Source: an uncultured Bacteroides sp. (GTDB taxonomy: Bacteria; Bacteroidota; Bacteroidia; Bacteroidales; Bacteroidaceae). From it: a DNA stretch of 25,658 bases. The stretch covers positions 1 through 25,658 of the forward strand of contig CAJKXC010000034.1 of NCBI GenBank assembly GCA_905203765.1. Reading direction: 5' to 3'. A program made the position numbers and the translations under genes. Below the pieces are notes generated by a model. That model saw nothing but the letters and a program-made list of their open reading frames with translations. It searched no databases and was not told where the DNA came from. This document shows, piece after piece, positions 1 through 6,578 of the stretch. Position 1 is the first letter of the stretch, and each line of letters begins with the position of its first letter.

Positions 1-1
1 A

Positions 2-67
2 GGTACTTGTAGCAAGGGCGATTTTATGTTTTGGGGAGTTTTGACACACCCGCTTCATTATTATTAG
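2..67 (+). CDS. possible 3' end of an upstream gene cut by the window edge
   Basis: Frame 2 is open from the first bases to a TAG at 65-67 and would encode about 21 C-terminal residues ending in LTHPLHYY. The stop lies 7 bases before the ATG of the next gene, a typical operon spacing, which is the main reason to think it is real. The fragment is too short to assign to any family, and chance could leave such a short frame open. Confidence 0.35.
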   Translation, partial: GTCSKGDFMFWGVLTHPLHYY

Positions 68-74
68 CCCAACT

Positions 75-509
75 ATGAAATACGGAGTAACTCAACATAC
101 ATCGCTCATCACAGCCGGAGTGATTTGGTTATTAGCCGGAATAAACATTCTGCGCATCGGACTGGTGTGTTGGGTAGGCGACGAACAGCAGTATTGGCTA
201 TTCAAAGTCTGCGAAGCCAGTTTGGTATTCCTTTTATTCTTCGGCATTATCTTCCACAAACTATACAAGAAACATACGTTACGCATCTCACAGAAAGAAG
301 GGAAACACTGCCCCTTCTCCTTCTTCGATGTGAAAGGATGGGTGGTTATGATATTCATGATTACCATAGGAGTTGTAGCACGCACTTATCACCTTCTACC
401 CGATTCATTTATCGCAGTATTTTATACCGGACTGTCACTCGCACTGATTGGTACGGGACTCCGTTTTATCCGATACTGGTGGAAAAACAGGAATAATTCA
501 CCGGTTTAA
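75..509 (+). CDS. small multi-pass membrane protein, unknown function
   Basis: This 144-residue protein has about four hydrophobic segments, near residues 12-32, 43-62, 88-105 and 113-132. Basic loops (KLYKKHTLR, and a C-terminal RYWWKNRNN) fit a small inner-membrane protein. No catalytic or binding motif is recognised. The first segment contains NILRIGL, which faintly recalls the N..R element of exosortases, but the rest of the protein is too short and lacks the other exosortase residues, so that assignment is not made. The start is the first ATG in the frame. It may be cotranscribed with whatever ends at 67. The following gene probably has its own promoter, because a TACCTTTG element lies in the gap after this gene. 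Confidence 0.7.
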   Translation: MKYGVTQHTSLITAGVIWLLAGINILRIGLVCWVGDEQQYWLFKVCEASLVFLLFFGIIFHKLYKKHTLRISQKEGKHCPFSFFDVKGWVVMIFMITIGVVARTYHLLPDSFIAVFYTGLSLALIGTGLRFIRYWWKNRNNSPV

Positions 510-553
510 ACCCGGCATTCATCGGTTTTCTGCCCGTAATCATCTGAAAACTA

Positions 554-584
554 TTTAGTAGAGCAGAGGTTTCACTTACCTTTG
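554..584 (+). promoter_or_regulatory. candidate Bacteroides promoter for the LiaF-like gene
   Basis: A TACCTTTG at 577-584 matches the Bacteroides -7 consensus TAnnTTTG, with TTTA at 554-557 as an imperfect TTTG -33 box and 19 bases between them. The ATG of the next gene lies 27 bases downstream. The element would drive the five-gene run from 612 to 4916. Confidence 0.5.
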
Positions 585-611
585 AGCCATCAATCATAAT
601 ATTAGGAAATA

Positions 612-1421
612 ATGAAAAAAAAACAAACATTCCCGCATCACAGAGGCTCCGGCAAGATTTTGGTAGCTTCGCTCTTTATCCTTTCAGGAATATTACTGCT
701 TGCCCGCAACATGGGTTGGATTACTTATGAACTCTTCGATATGGTGGTATCGTGGCATTCTCTCCTTATTGTATTAGGTATATACTCTATGGTGCATCGC
801 CACTACATAGGGGGTACGATCCTGGTACTGGTAGGCGCTTACTTCCTTATTGGCGGACTGCCCTGGCTGCCGGCAAATTCCCAGGCTATGCTATGGCCGT
901 TGGCACTGATACTAATCGGCATTCTCTTCTTTGTGAAGGCGCGCAGCAGAGAACGCTGGATTAACGAGCACATGAAAGAACATATGCGGGAACATGCGCG
1001 CATGAAACACAACTTCGCCTCTGCCGCAACCGGCGCAGAAGCAGCAACAGGAGATGGCGCCGATTACCAGCAATGCGAGTCGGATAACGGTTTTCTGCGT
1101 TCCAACAACACCTTTGGCGCTGTGCGCCATGTGGTACTGGACGAGGTTTTCAAAGGAGCCAGCATACGCACCTCATTCGGAGGAACAACGATAGACCTGC
1201 GCCACACACATCTGCCACTCGGCGAAACATACATCGACCTGGATTGTAGCTGCGGAGGAGTAGAACTCTTTATCCCTGCCGACTGGAAAGTTGTAATCAA
1301 GTGCAATGCTTTCTTCGGAGGTTGCGAAGACAAACGCTGGCAAGGAGCCAATACCAATCAAGACCGCATATTAGTAATCCGAGGCAGCGTTTCTTTAGGA
1401 GGACTGGAGATTAAAGACTAA
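612..1421 (+). CDS. LiaF-like membrane protein
   Basis: This 269-residue inner-membrane protein has a LiaF-like layout. The N-terminal half has about four hydrophobic segments (roughly residues 15-36, 44-60, 65-85 and 92-110) resembling the LiaI/LiaF-type transmembrane region (DUF5668 type). The C-terminal 100 residues carry the glycine-containing beta repeats of the LiaF C-terminal family (GASIRTSFGGTTIDL, CSCGGVELFIP, FFGGCED). In Firmicutes LiaF restrains a cell-wall-stress two-component system; in Bacteroidota such proteins are often found beside LytTR regulators, as here, 3 bases upstream. Between the two halves is an unusual His/Met-rich segment, residues 120-133 (HMKEHMREHARMKH). Nine A residues follow the start codon directly. 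The family assignment is good; the signal sensed is unknown. Confidence 0.8.
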   Translation: MKKKQTFPHHRGSGKILVASLFILSGILLLARNMGWITYELFDMVVSWHSLLIVLGIYSMVHRHYIGGTILVLVGAYFLIGGLPWLPANSQAMLWPLALILIGILFFVKARSRERWINEHMKEHMREHARMKHNFASAATGAEAATGDGADYQQCESDNGFLRSNNTFGAVRHVVLDEVFKGASIRTSFGGTTIDLRHTHLPLGETYIDLDCSCGGVELFIPADWKVVIKCNAFFGGCEDKRWQGANTNQDRILVIRGSVSLGGLEIKD

Positions 1422-1424
1422 CCT

Positions 1425-2228
1425 ATGAAAGCACATCCGATAATAGATTATCCGTATCGTTGGGTCCCGGCACTGATTCTGGCCTTGCTCCTGGCAGTCG
1501 CACAGACAGCTATGCTATGGTTCTATACAGGGGTTGATTGGTTGCCCGCAGTGATAGACGGAATTACGACGGTTGGATGGTTCATGGCACTGGCTTATCT
1601 GACTTGGTTTGTTGTCGGCATTGTTTCTATGCCTAAGACAAATCTTATCACGATTGTAGTCGGAATACTGCTTTGGCTGGCAGGAGGCTTTATGGTATAC
1701 GATGTCCTTACAAAGTTTGCAGGCATACCGTATATTCCTTTTGCGCCCACGATTCCTTTCCGGCTTCTGTTCGGCATACCGGCGTGGATAGCCATCACAC
1801 TGTGGTATCACCTTCAGGTAGTGGTAGACAGCGCATCCCAGGACGCAGAACTGTTCATCCCCGAAGTAGAAAAGCCAGCCCCACAACCACAAGAAGAATG
1901 TATCGACCGTATCACCGTAAAAGACGGTTCAAAGATTCATATCATCAAAGTAGAAGAATTACTATACATCCAGGCGTGCGGAGACTATGCCACCCTGGTC
2001 ACTCCTTCCGGAGAATATATCAAGGAACAGACCATGAAGTACTTCGAGGCACACTTGCCTGCAGATAACTTCGTACGCATCCACCGGTCGACAATCGTGA
2101 ATGTAACACAGATATCCCGCGTAGAACTTTTCGGCAAGGAGACTTACCAGCTATTGCTGAAGAATGGCGTCAAATTGCGCGTCAGCCTCACCGGATACCG
2201 GTTGTTGAAAGAAAGACTGGGAATATAA
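1425..2228 (+). CDS. membrane-anchored LytTR-family transcriptional regulator
   Basis: This 267-residue protein has four predicted membrane helices (about residues 13-36, 43-67, 75-95 and 113-134), a short proline-rich linker, and a C-terminal LytTR DNA-binding domain (about 163-267). The LytTR signature is clear: LLYIQACGDYATLVT, then FVRIHRSTIVN and ISRVELFGKETYQLLLKNG. There is no receiver domain, so control is probably not by phosphorylation of an aspartate; the membrane region or a partner such as the adjacent LiaF-like protein may transmit the signal. The ATG follows the upstream stop by 3 bases, indicating translational coupling. Such regulators often control their own operon, but no operator could be picked out by eye. 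Confidence 0.88.
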   Translation: MKAHPIIDYPYRWVPALILALLLAVAQTAMLWFYTGVDWLPAVIDGITTVGWFMALAYLTWFVVGIVSMPKTNLITIVVGILLWLAGGFMVYDVLTKFAGIPYIPFAPTIPFRLLFGIPAWIAITLWYHLQVVVDSASQDAELFIPEVEKPAPQPQEECIDRITVKDGSKIHIIKVEELLYIQACGDYATLVTPSGEYIKEQTMKYFEAHLPADNFVRIHRSTIVNVTQISRVELFGKETYQLLLKNGVKLRVSLTGYRLLKERLGI

Positions 2229-2252
2229 CTGCAATCTATCAATTAATTGTAT

Positions 2253-3005
2253 ATGAATACTGATTTTGTAAACCTGACAACAGAGAACCTTGCCGATGAG
2301 CATCTGTGCTGCATCATCCGCAGCAGAAAGATTCATCCGGGTATCGAAGCTAAGAAACAATGGCTTTCCGAACGGCTGAAGGAAGGACACGTCTTTAGAA
2401 AGCTGAATGCAAAGGCTACGGCTTTCATTGAGTATGCCCCGCTCGAAACAGCTTGGGTGCCCATAACCGGTGACAACTTTTATTACATTTATTGCTTATG
2501 GGTTACAGGCAGCCCCAAAGGGAACGGCTATGGAAGATCGCTGATGGAGTATTGCCTGGCTGATGCCAAAGACAAGGGCAAGTCCGGCGTATGTATGCTC
2601 GGAGCAAAGAAACAAAAATCCTGGCTTTCCGACCAGTCATTTGCGAAGAAGTTCGGCTTCGAGGTAGTCGATACTACCGAGAACGGCTATGAACTGCTTG
2701 CACTTTCTTTTGACGGAACCGCTCCGAAGTTCATGCCCAATGCCAAAAAACAGGAAATAGAAAGTAAGGAACTGACTATTTATTATGATATGCAATGCCC
2801 TTACATTCATCAGAACATCGAGAGATTAAAGCAATATTGCGAAACGAATCATGTCCCTCTGTCTTTAATCCAGGTAGATACGCTACAGAAAGCAAAGGAA
2901 TTGCCTTGCGTCTTCAATAACTGGGGTGTGTTTTATAAAGGGCATTTCGAGACTGTGAACCTGTTGTCAGACGTCAACTACTTAGAGAGAATTCTAAAGA
3001 AATGA
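2253..3005 (+). CDS. GNAT family N-acetyltransferase with C-terminal YoaP-like domain
   Basis: A 250-residue protein. The N-terminal part (about residues 1-155) is a GNAT fold, with the acetyl-CoA-binding stretch SPKGNGYGRSLMEYC near residue 90. The C-terminal part (about 165-250) resembles the YoaP domain attached to some acetyltransferases; it starts with a thioredoxin-like strand and cysteine (IYYDMQCPYIHQN) and ends with CVFNNWGVFYKGHFETVNLL. The likely activity is acetyl transfer to an amine; the acceptor is unknown. The ATG at 2253 was chosen over an in-frame TTG at 2247. Its stop overlaps the start of the next gene (ATGA at 3002-3005), so the two are translationally coupled. Confidence 0.85.
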   Translation: MNTDFVNLTTENLADEHLCCIIRSRKIHPGIEAKKQWLSERLKEGHVFRKLNAKATAFIEYAPLETAWVPITGDNFYYIYCLWVTGSPKGNGYGRSLMEYCLADAKDKGKSGVCMLGAKKQKSWLSDQSFAKKFGFEVVDTTENGYELLALSFDGTAPKFMPNAKKQEIESKELTIYYDMQCPYIHQNIERLKQYCETNHVPLSLIQVDTLQKAKELPCVFNNWGVFYKGHFETVNLLSDVNYLERILKK

Positions 3006-4156
3006 AGAAGATACTAAAACTGTCAGGAAGCTTCATCATTGGAGCAGGCATCGGCGCCATAGGAGTATGTGCCGGAACATACATCGCCACGGGTATGTCT
3101 TTCGATACTTTCGGAGAGAAATTCGCTGCTTTAAACGTACTGCAAGTAGCAGGAATTACAGGAATGACTGTCGCGTTCATATTCCTTTCCGCTTTTCTGC
3201 AGATTATTCTGCACGAAGGCGGACACCTGGTCTGCGGACTGGCAACGGGCTACCGCTTCGTTTCCTTCCGCATTCTCAGCCTGACGTTCATACGTCAAAA
3301 CGGAAAGTTGCGCATCAAGCACTTCAGCCTTGCCGGTACGGGCGGACAATGTCTGCTCACCCCTCCCGACAAACCGCTGCAGGACATCCCGTATACCTTA
3401 TATAGTTTAGGCGGAGTATTTGCCAACCTGCTGACAGCCGCCATCGCCATTATCCTGCTACTCACCGTGGATGGAATGCCATACCCCTTGAGGATGTTCC
3501 TCTTCCTATTTGCCCTTATCGGCATCATTTCAGGATTGATGAACGGGATTCCCATGAGAATAGGCGGTGTCGGCAACGATGCGGACAATATGCGCCTGCT
3601 GCTGAAAGACGAAAGGAGCAAACAGGCGATGGTAATCCAGCTACGCGTCAACGCTTTGGTGCAGGAAGGTATGCGACTGAAGGATATGCCCGAAGAATGG
3701 TTCAAGCAAGAATATGACATAGACTACAAGAACGCCCTTCAAGTCACCATCAGGCTTATGTACATCAATCGCTTGCAAGACAAGCAAGAATGGTGGGCAG
3801 CATACAATGCCCTGGTAGAAATGATAACGCACAAGGACGAGATCATAGGCTTGTTTGTCAAGGAGATAGAATGCGAATTAGTGTTCACGGGATTGGTAAT
3901 AGCCGAGTTCGAATGGGTAAATAAACTATATACCAAAGAACTCTCCGACTACATCCTGCAATACAGAAATGTGACATCTTCCAAGCAGCGTATTCTCTGC
4001 ATACTGGCACTCCACCACGGAAGTGCGGAGATAGAGAAAGCAAAGGAAATCTACGAGACCGTGTGCCGCCGGAAAGATAAATACCTGATGCAGGGAGAGG
4101 CCAACTCGGATATAGCCATAATGAAAGCAATCCTTACCGAAGAAGGCGTTTTATGA
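3002..4156 (+). CDS. M50-like integral membrane metalloprotease
   Basis: This 384-residue protein has membrane segments at about residues 12-33, 48-70, 138-155 and 162-182, and a mostly helical, charged C-terminal half (about 200-384). The zinc-binding motif HEGGH is at residues 71-75, at the end of the second segment, and a second element resembling the M50 N..P...D region follows (N181-G-I-P184, then D193/D195). This is the pattern of site-2-type proteases that cut transmembrane or membrane-proximal substrates. The fit to a defined M50 subfamily is not certain, and the third metal ligand is inferred. The start overlaps the upstream stop by 4 bases, and the stop is 1 base before the dipeptidase gene. 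A role in regulated proteolysis with the operon's membrane regulator is possible but unproven. Confidence 0.75.
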   Translation: MKKILKLSGSFIIGAGIGAIGVCAGTYIATGMSFDTFGEKFAALNVLQVAGITGMTVAFIFLSAFLQIILHEGGHLVCGLATGYRFVSFRILSLTFIRQNGKLRIKHFSLAGTGGQCLLTPPDKPLQDIPYTLYSLGGVFANLLTAAIAIILLLTVDGMPYPLRMFLFLFALIGIISGLMNGIPMRIGGVGNDADNMRLLLKDERSKQAMVIQLRVNALVQEGMRLKDMPEEWFKQEYDIDYKNALQVTIRLMYINRLQDKQEWWAAYNALVEMITHKDEIIGLFVKEIECELVFTGLVIAEFEWVNKLYTKELSDYILQYRNVTSSKQRILCILALHHGSAEIEKAKEIYETVCRRKDKYLMQGEANSDIAIMKAILTEEGVL

Positions 4157-4157
4157 T

Positions 4158-4916
4158 ATGAAGCAATACCTTTTATTCCTATTCTGCAGTTGCTTGCTAT
4201 GCAGTTGCGGCAGAAAGCAACAACAGGAACAGACCCAATGCCTAAACGTGAGGGAAGATTCCCCGCGCACCGATTCTATAGAGCCAGTTTCTTTTCCTGC
4301 TTCTGCTAAAAGCCGCACCGCCCACTATCTCGACTCCCTCGGGCTTATCAACATTGCCGAAGCAGACAGCAGTATCGTCGTAGACCTGATGTACACCCGT
4401 GCCGATAATTTCACCGGAGAGGTGTTGTACGAAGACTTGCACGAGGCCTATCTGCATCCCGAAGCTATGGAAAGCCTATCCAAAGCGCAACGTCTTCTGA
4501 AAGAAAGCCATCCCGGCTACAGCCTCATCGTCTACGATGCCGCCCGCCCCATGTCCGTGCAGCAAAAGATGTGGGACGTGGTGAAAGGAACTTCCAAATA
4601 CATCTACGTCTCCAACCCTGCCCGGGGCGGCGGCTTGCACAATTATGGCCTGGCGGTAGACATCAGCATCCTCGATGAAGAAGGGAATCTCCTGCCTATG
4701 GGTACCCCCGTAGACCACCTGGGCCAAGAAGCCCACATCACCGAAGAAGCCCGACTGGTGGCACAAGGCAAAATCACAGAGGCAGAACGGGAGAACCGTT
4801 TACTGCTGCGGCAAGTGATGAAAGAAACCGGCTTCCGCCCCCTGCCCAGCGAATGGTGGCACTTCAACCGCGTGAGCAGACAAACTGCAAAAGAGAAGTA
4901 CCGGTTGATTCCCTGA
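4158..4916 (+). CDS. D-alanyl-D-alanine dipeptidase lipoprotein (VanX/DdpX type, M15D)
   Basis: This 252-residue zinc dipeptidase should hydrolyse D-Ala-D-Ala. All VanX-type hallmarks are visible: Arg130 in YDAARP, zinc ligands His161 and Asp168 in GLHNYGLAVD, and Glu232 with His235 in EWWHF. The His-Asp spacing of 7 and Glu-His spacing of 3 equal those of VanX. A lipoprotein signal peptide with Cys17 (LLCSC) places it in the cell envelope, unlike cytoplasmic VanX of enterococci. No vanH or vanA ligase is present, so recycling of peptidoglycan peptides (DdpX-like) is more likely than glycopeptide resistance. The ATG lies 1 base after the metalloprotease stop, making it the last gene of the run. 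Confidence 0.9.
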   Translation: MKQYLLFLFCSCLLCSCGRKQQQEQTQCLNVREDSPRTDSIEPVSFPASAKSRTAHYLDSLGLINIAEADSSIVVDLMYTRADNFTGEVLYEDLHEAYLHPEAMESLSKAQRLLKESHPGYSLIVYDAARPMSVQQKMWDVVKGTSKYIYVSNPARGGGLHNYGLAVDISILDEEGNLLPMGTPVDHLGQEAHITEEARLVAQGKITEAERENRLLLRQVMKETGFRPLPSEWWHFNRVSRQTAKEKYRLIP

Positions 4917-4930
4917 AACACATTTCTTCG

Positions 4931-4938
4931 TATCTTTG
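4931..4938 (+). promoter_or_regulatory. candidate -7 promoter element for the methyltransferase gene
   Basis: TATCTTTG matches the TAnnTTTG consensus of Bacteroides promoters and ends 26 bases before the next ATG. A TTG further upstream is about 23 bases away, slightly longer than the usual 19-21, so the -33 box is weak. Confidence 0.5.
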
Positions 4939-4964
4939 CATCCACATCTTAACAGGCTCTTATT

Positions 4965-6191
4965 ATGGCATTGAATGACGACACCCTCCGCTTTATCCGC
5001 GAACACCGCCGGGACGACGTGCGCGCCCTCGCCCTGCAAGCCCGCCGATACCCCGCAGTGGATATGCCCGCCGCCATCACCCAGATAGCCGGCTGGCAAG
5101 TGGCGCGTGAGAAAGTGCCGACATGGGCCGAGAACGAACACATCCTCTACCCCGTCCACCTCTCTCTGGAACAATGCTCCTCGGAGACGACGGCACGCTA
5201 CAAAGCGGAAATCATCGCAAAGTCGGGAAGCCTCCACGATTCCCTCACCGATCTCACCGGCGGCTTCGGCATCGACTGTGCCTTTCTCTCCGCCAGCTTC
5301 CGGCAGGCAACTTACGTGGAGCGACAGGAAGCGCTTTGCCGGATAGCTTCGCACAACTTCCCCGCCCTGAACCTGGACCATATCTCTGTCTGCCACGACG
5401 ACGGCATCCGCCACCTCCGGCAGATGCAGCCCGTAGACTGGGCGTTCATCGACCCCGCCCGTCGCGACGGTCACGGCGGAAAGACGGTTGCCATCAGCGA
5501 CTGCGAACCCGACGTCTCCGCCCTGGAACCTTTGCTGCTGGAGAAGGCACAGCACGTACTGATAAAGCTGTCACCCATGCTCGACCTCACCCTTGCCGTG
5601 AACGACCTGAAGCACGTCCGGGAAGCACATATCGTTTCCGTGGGCAACGAGTGCAAGGAGCTCCTCCTCGTCCTGGGACATGACACCCTCGCCACGGAAG
5701 ACATCCCCATCCACTGCGTCAACCTTCTCCACACCGCGGTCTCCCAGCCCGCCTGCATTGACCGGCAGTCCCTCGTCTTCACCCGCCGGCAGGAGAAGGA
5801 GCACCCTTGCCCCTACGCCTCCGTTCCGAAGGCGTATCTTTACGAACCGAACGCCTCCTTGCTGAAAGCCGGCGCCTTCCATAGCATCTCCTATATATAT
5901 AAGGTAGAAAAGCTGCATCCCAACAGCCACCTCTACACCTCAGATGAATTCATCGCCGACTTCCCCGGCCGCAAGTTCCGCATCGACGGCACCGCCGGCT
6001 TCGGCAAAAAAGAAGTAAAAGAACTGCTCGGCACCGAGAAAAAGGCAAACCTTACCGTGCGCAACTTCCCCGCCAGCGTTGCCGAACTACGCAAACGCCT
6101 GAAACTCGCCGAAGGCGGAGACACCTACCTCTTTGCCACCACACTGGCGGACGAAAGAAAGCTACTGATACGCTGCCACTTAGCCGTATAA
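4965..6191 (+). CDS. THUMP-like domain class I SAM-dependent methyltransferase
   Basis: This 408-residue protein resembles Bacteroidales proteins annotated as THUMP-like SAM-dependent methyltransferases, a PG_1098-like family. The SAM-binding glycine motif is DLTGGFGID at about residues 96-104, followed by an acidic strand end (YVERQEALCRIASHN). The catalytic-site-like strand is AFIDPARRDGHGG at about 160-172. The C-terminal 150 residues would be the THUMP-like part, ending in a strand-rich region (PGRKFRIDGTAGFGKKEV). RNA is the expected substrate because THUMP domains bind RNA, but the modified nucleotide is not known. The gene is visibly richer in G and C than its neighbours, giving long shadow frames on both strands. 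Confidence 0.8.
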   Translation: MALNDDTLRFIREHRRDDVRALALQARRYPAVDMPAAITQIAGWQVAREKVPTWAENEHILYPVHLSLEQCSSETTARYKAEIIAKSGSLHDSLTDLTGGFGIDCAFLSASFRQATYVERQEALCRIASHNFPALNLDHISVCHDDGIRHLRQMQPVDWAFIDPARRDGHGGKTVAISDCEPDVSALEPLLLEKAQHVLIKLSPMLDLTLAVNDLKHVREAHIVSVGNECKELLLVLGHDTLATEDIPIHCVNLLHTAVSQPACIDRQSLVFTRRQEKEHPCPYASVPKAYLYEPNASLLKAGAFHSISYIYKVEKLHPNSHLYTSDEFIADFPGRKFRIDGTAGFGKKEVKELLGTEKKANLTVRNFPASVAELRKRLKLAEGGDTYLFATTLADERKLLIRCHLAV

Positions 6192-6256
6192 AAAGCCAAA
6201 CATACTTGCCCGAGACACGGAACATACCTGCCTTTCACCTGAAACTCCCTTGCCTC

Positions 6257-6395
6257 TCATCCGGAACATTATAGCCTTTGCTGCACAAGATGCCATCTTG
6301 TGTAGCATAAGATGCCATCTTGAGCAGCATAAGATGCCATCTTGTGCAATGAAGGGTACAGTGTTATAGACGAAAGCCTATAATGTTTCGGATGA
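6257..6395. repeat. imperfect inverted repeat enclosing three 22-base palindromic repeats
   Basis: The outer arms are 6257-6274 (TCATCCGGAACATTATAG) and 6378-6395, which are reverse complements at 17 of 18 positions. Inside, the core AAGATGCCATCTTG occurs three times at 6287, 6309 and 6331, a period of exactly 22 bases; each core is itself a palindrome around one central C. An inner pair TGCACAAGATG (6282-6292) and CATCTTGTGCA (6338-6348) is also perfectly complementary. No flanking target duplication was seen. It may fold as RNA or act as a dispersed intergenic repeat. Confidence 0.85.
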
Positions 6396-6431
6396 CAACC
6401 AATAATATCGTACCAGAAGAGCTATTCCCCA

Positions 6432-6504
6432 TTCACCCTTCATCGCCCGCCTTCACCAGAACCGTCTGTAAACAAATAGATTAAGAGTCCGGGTGAAGGG
6501 TGAA
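6432..6504. repeat. 11-base inverted repeat with a 51-base spacer
   Basis: TTCACCCTTCA at 6432-6442 is the perfect reverse complement of TGAAGGGTGAA at 6494-6504. A second nearby pair, CCTTCACC (6450-6457) and GGTGAAGG (6492-6499), could compete for pairing. A short T run follows at 6510-6514. It lies just upstream of the lipoprotein promoter and may be a terminator or an operator; the sequence does not decide. Confidence 0.6.
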
Positions 6505-6524
6505 AGAAGTTTTTAAACATTTCG

Positions 6525-6556
6525 TTTGATAGTCACAGCAAAAAGGCATACATTTG
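6525..6556 (+). promoter_or_regulatory. Bacteroides-type promoter (TTTG - 20 - TACATTTG)
   Basis: TTTG at 6525-6528 and TACATTTG at 6549-6556 are separated by 20 bases. This matches the Bacteroides -33/-7 consensus in both boxes and spacing. The lipoprotein ATG begins 23 bases after the -7 box. Confidence 0.8.
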
Positions 6557-6578
6557 TAGCAATCAACACATAAACGTT

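Larger units (their letters stand above)
6192..6578. other. 387-base intergenic region with repeats and a promoter
   Basis: No credible gene lies here. The region holds a nested inverted repeat around three tandem palindromes (6257-6395), a second inverted repeat (6432-6442 with 6494-6504), and the promoter of the downstream lipoprotein (6525-6556). The tract from 6192 to 6256 shows nothing recognisable. Confidence 0.7.

Noticed and set aside
75..509. Exosortase-family protein
   Set aside because: Only a weak NILRI resemblance exists; the catalytic Cys and Arg context and the usual eight helices are missing.
4158..4916. Vancomycin resistance determinant
   Set aside because: VanX alone does not give resistance, no vanH or vanA ligase is present, and Gram-negative outer membranes already exclude glycopeptides. 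A recycling role is more economical.
4800..5555. 251-codon minus-strand frame across the dipeptidase/methyltransferase junction
   Set aside because: It is opposite two genes with clear family motifs and spans their intergenic promoter. The GC-rich composition produces long shadow frames here.
5123..5683. 186-codon plus-strand frame rich in Arg and Pro
   Set aside because: It is an alternate frame of the methyltransferase gene with the Arg/Pro excess typical of GC-rich shadow frames.
6284..6348. Short CRISPR array from the three regular repeats
   Set aside because: The 22-base period leaves only 8 bases between the 14-base cores, far too short for spacers, the intervening bases are themselves similar, and no cas gene is near.
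6257..6395. Insertion sequence remnant
   Set aside because: It has terminal-like inverted arms but no transposase fragment and no visible target-site duplication, so it is recorded as a repeat only.
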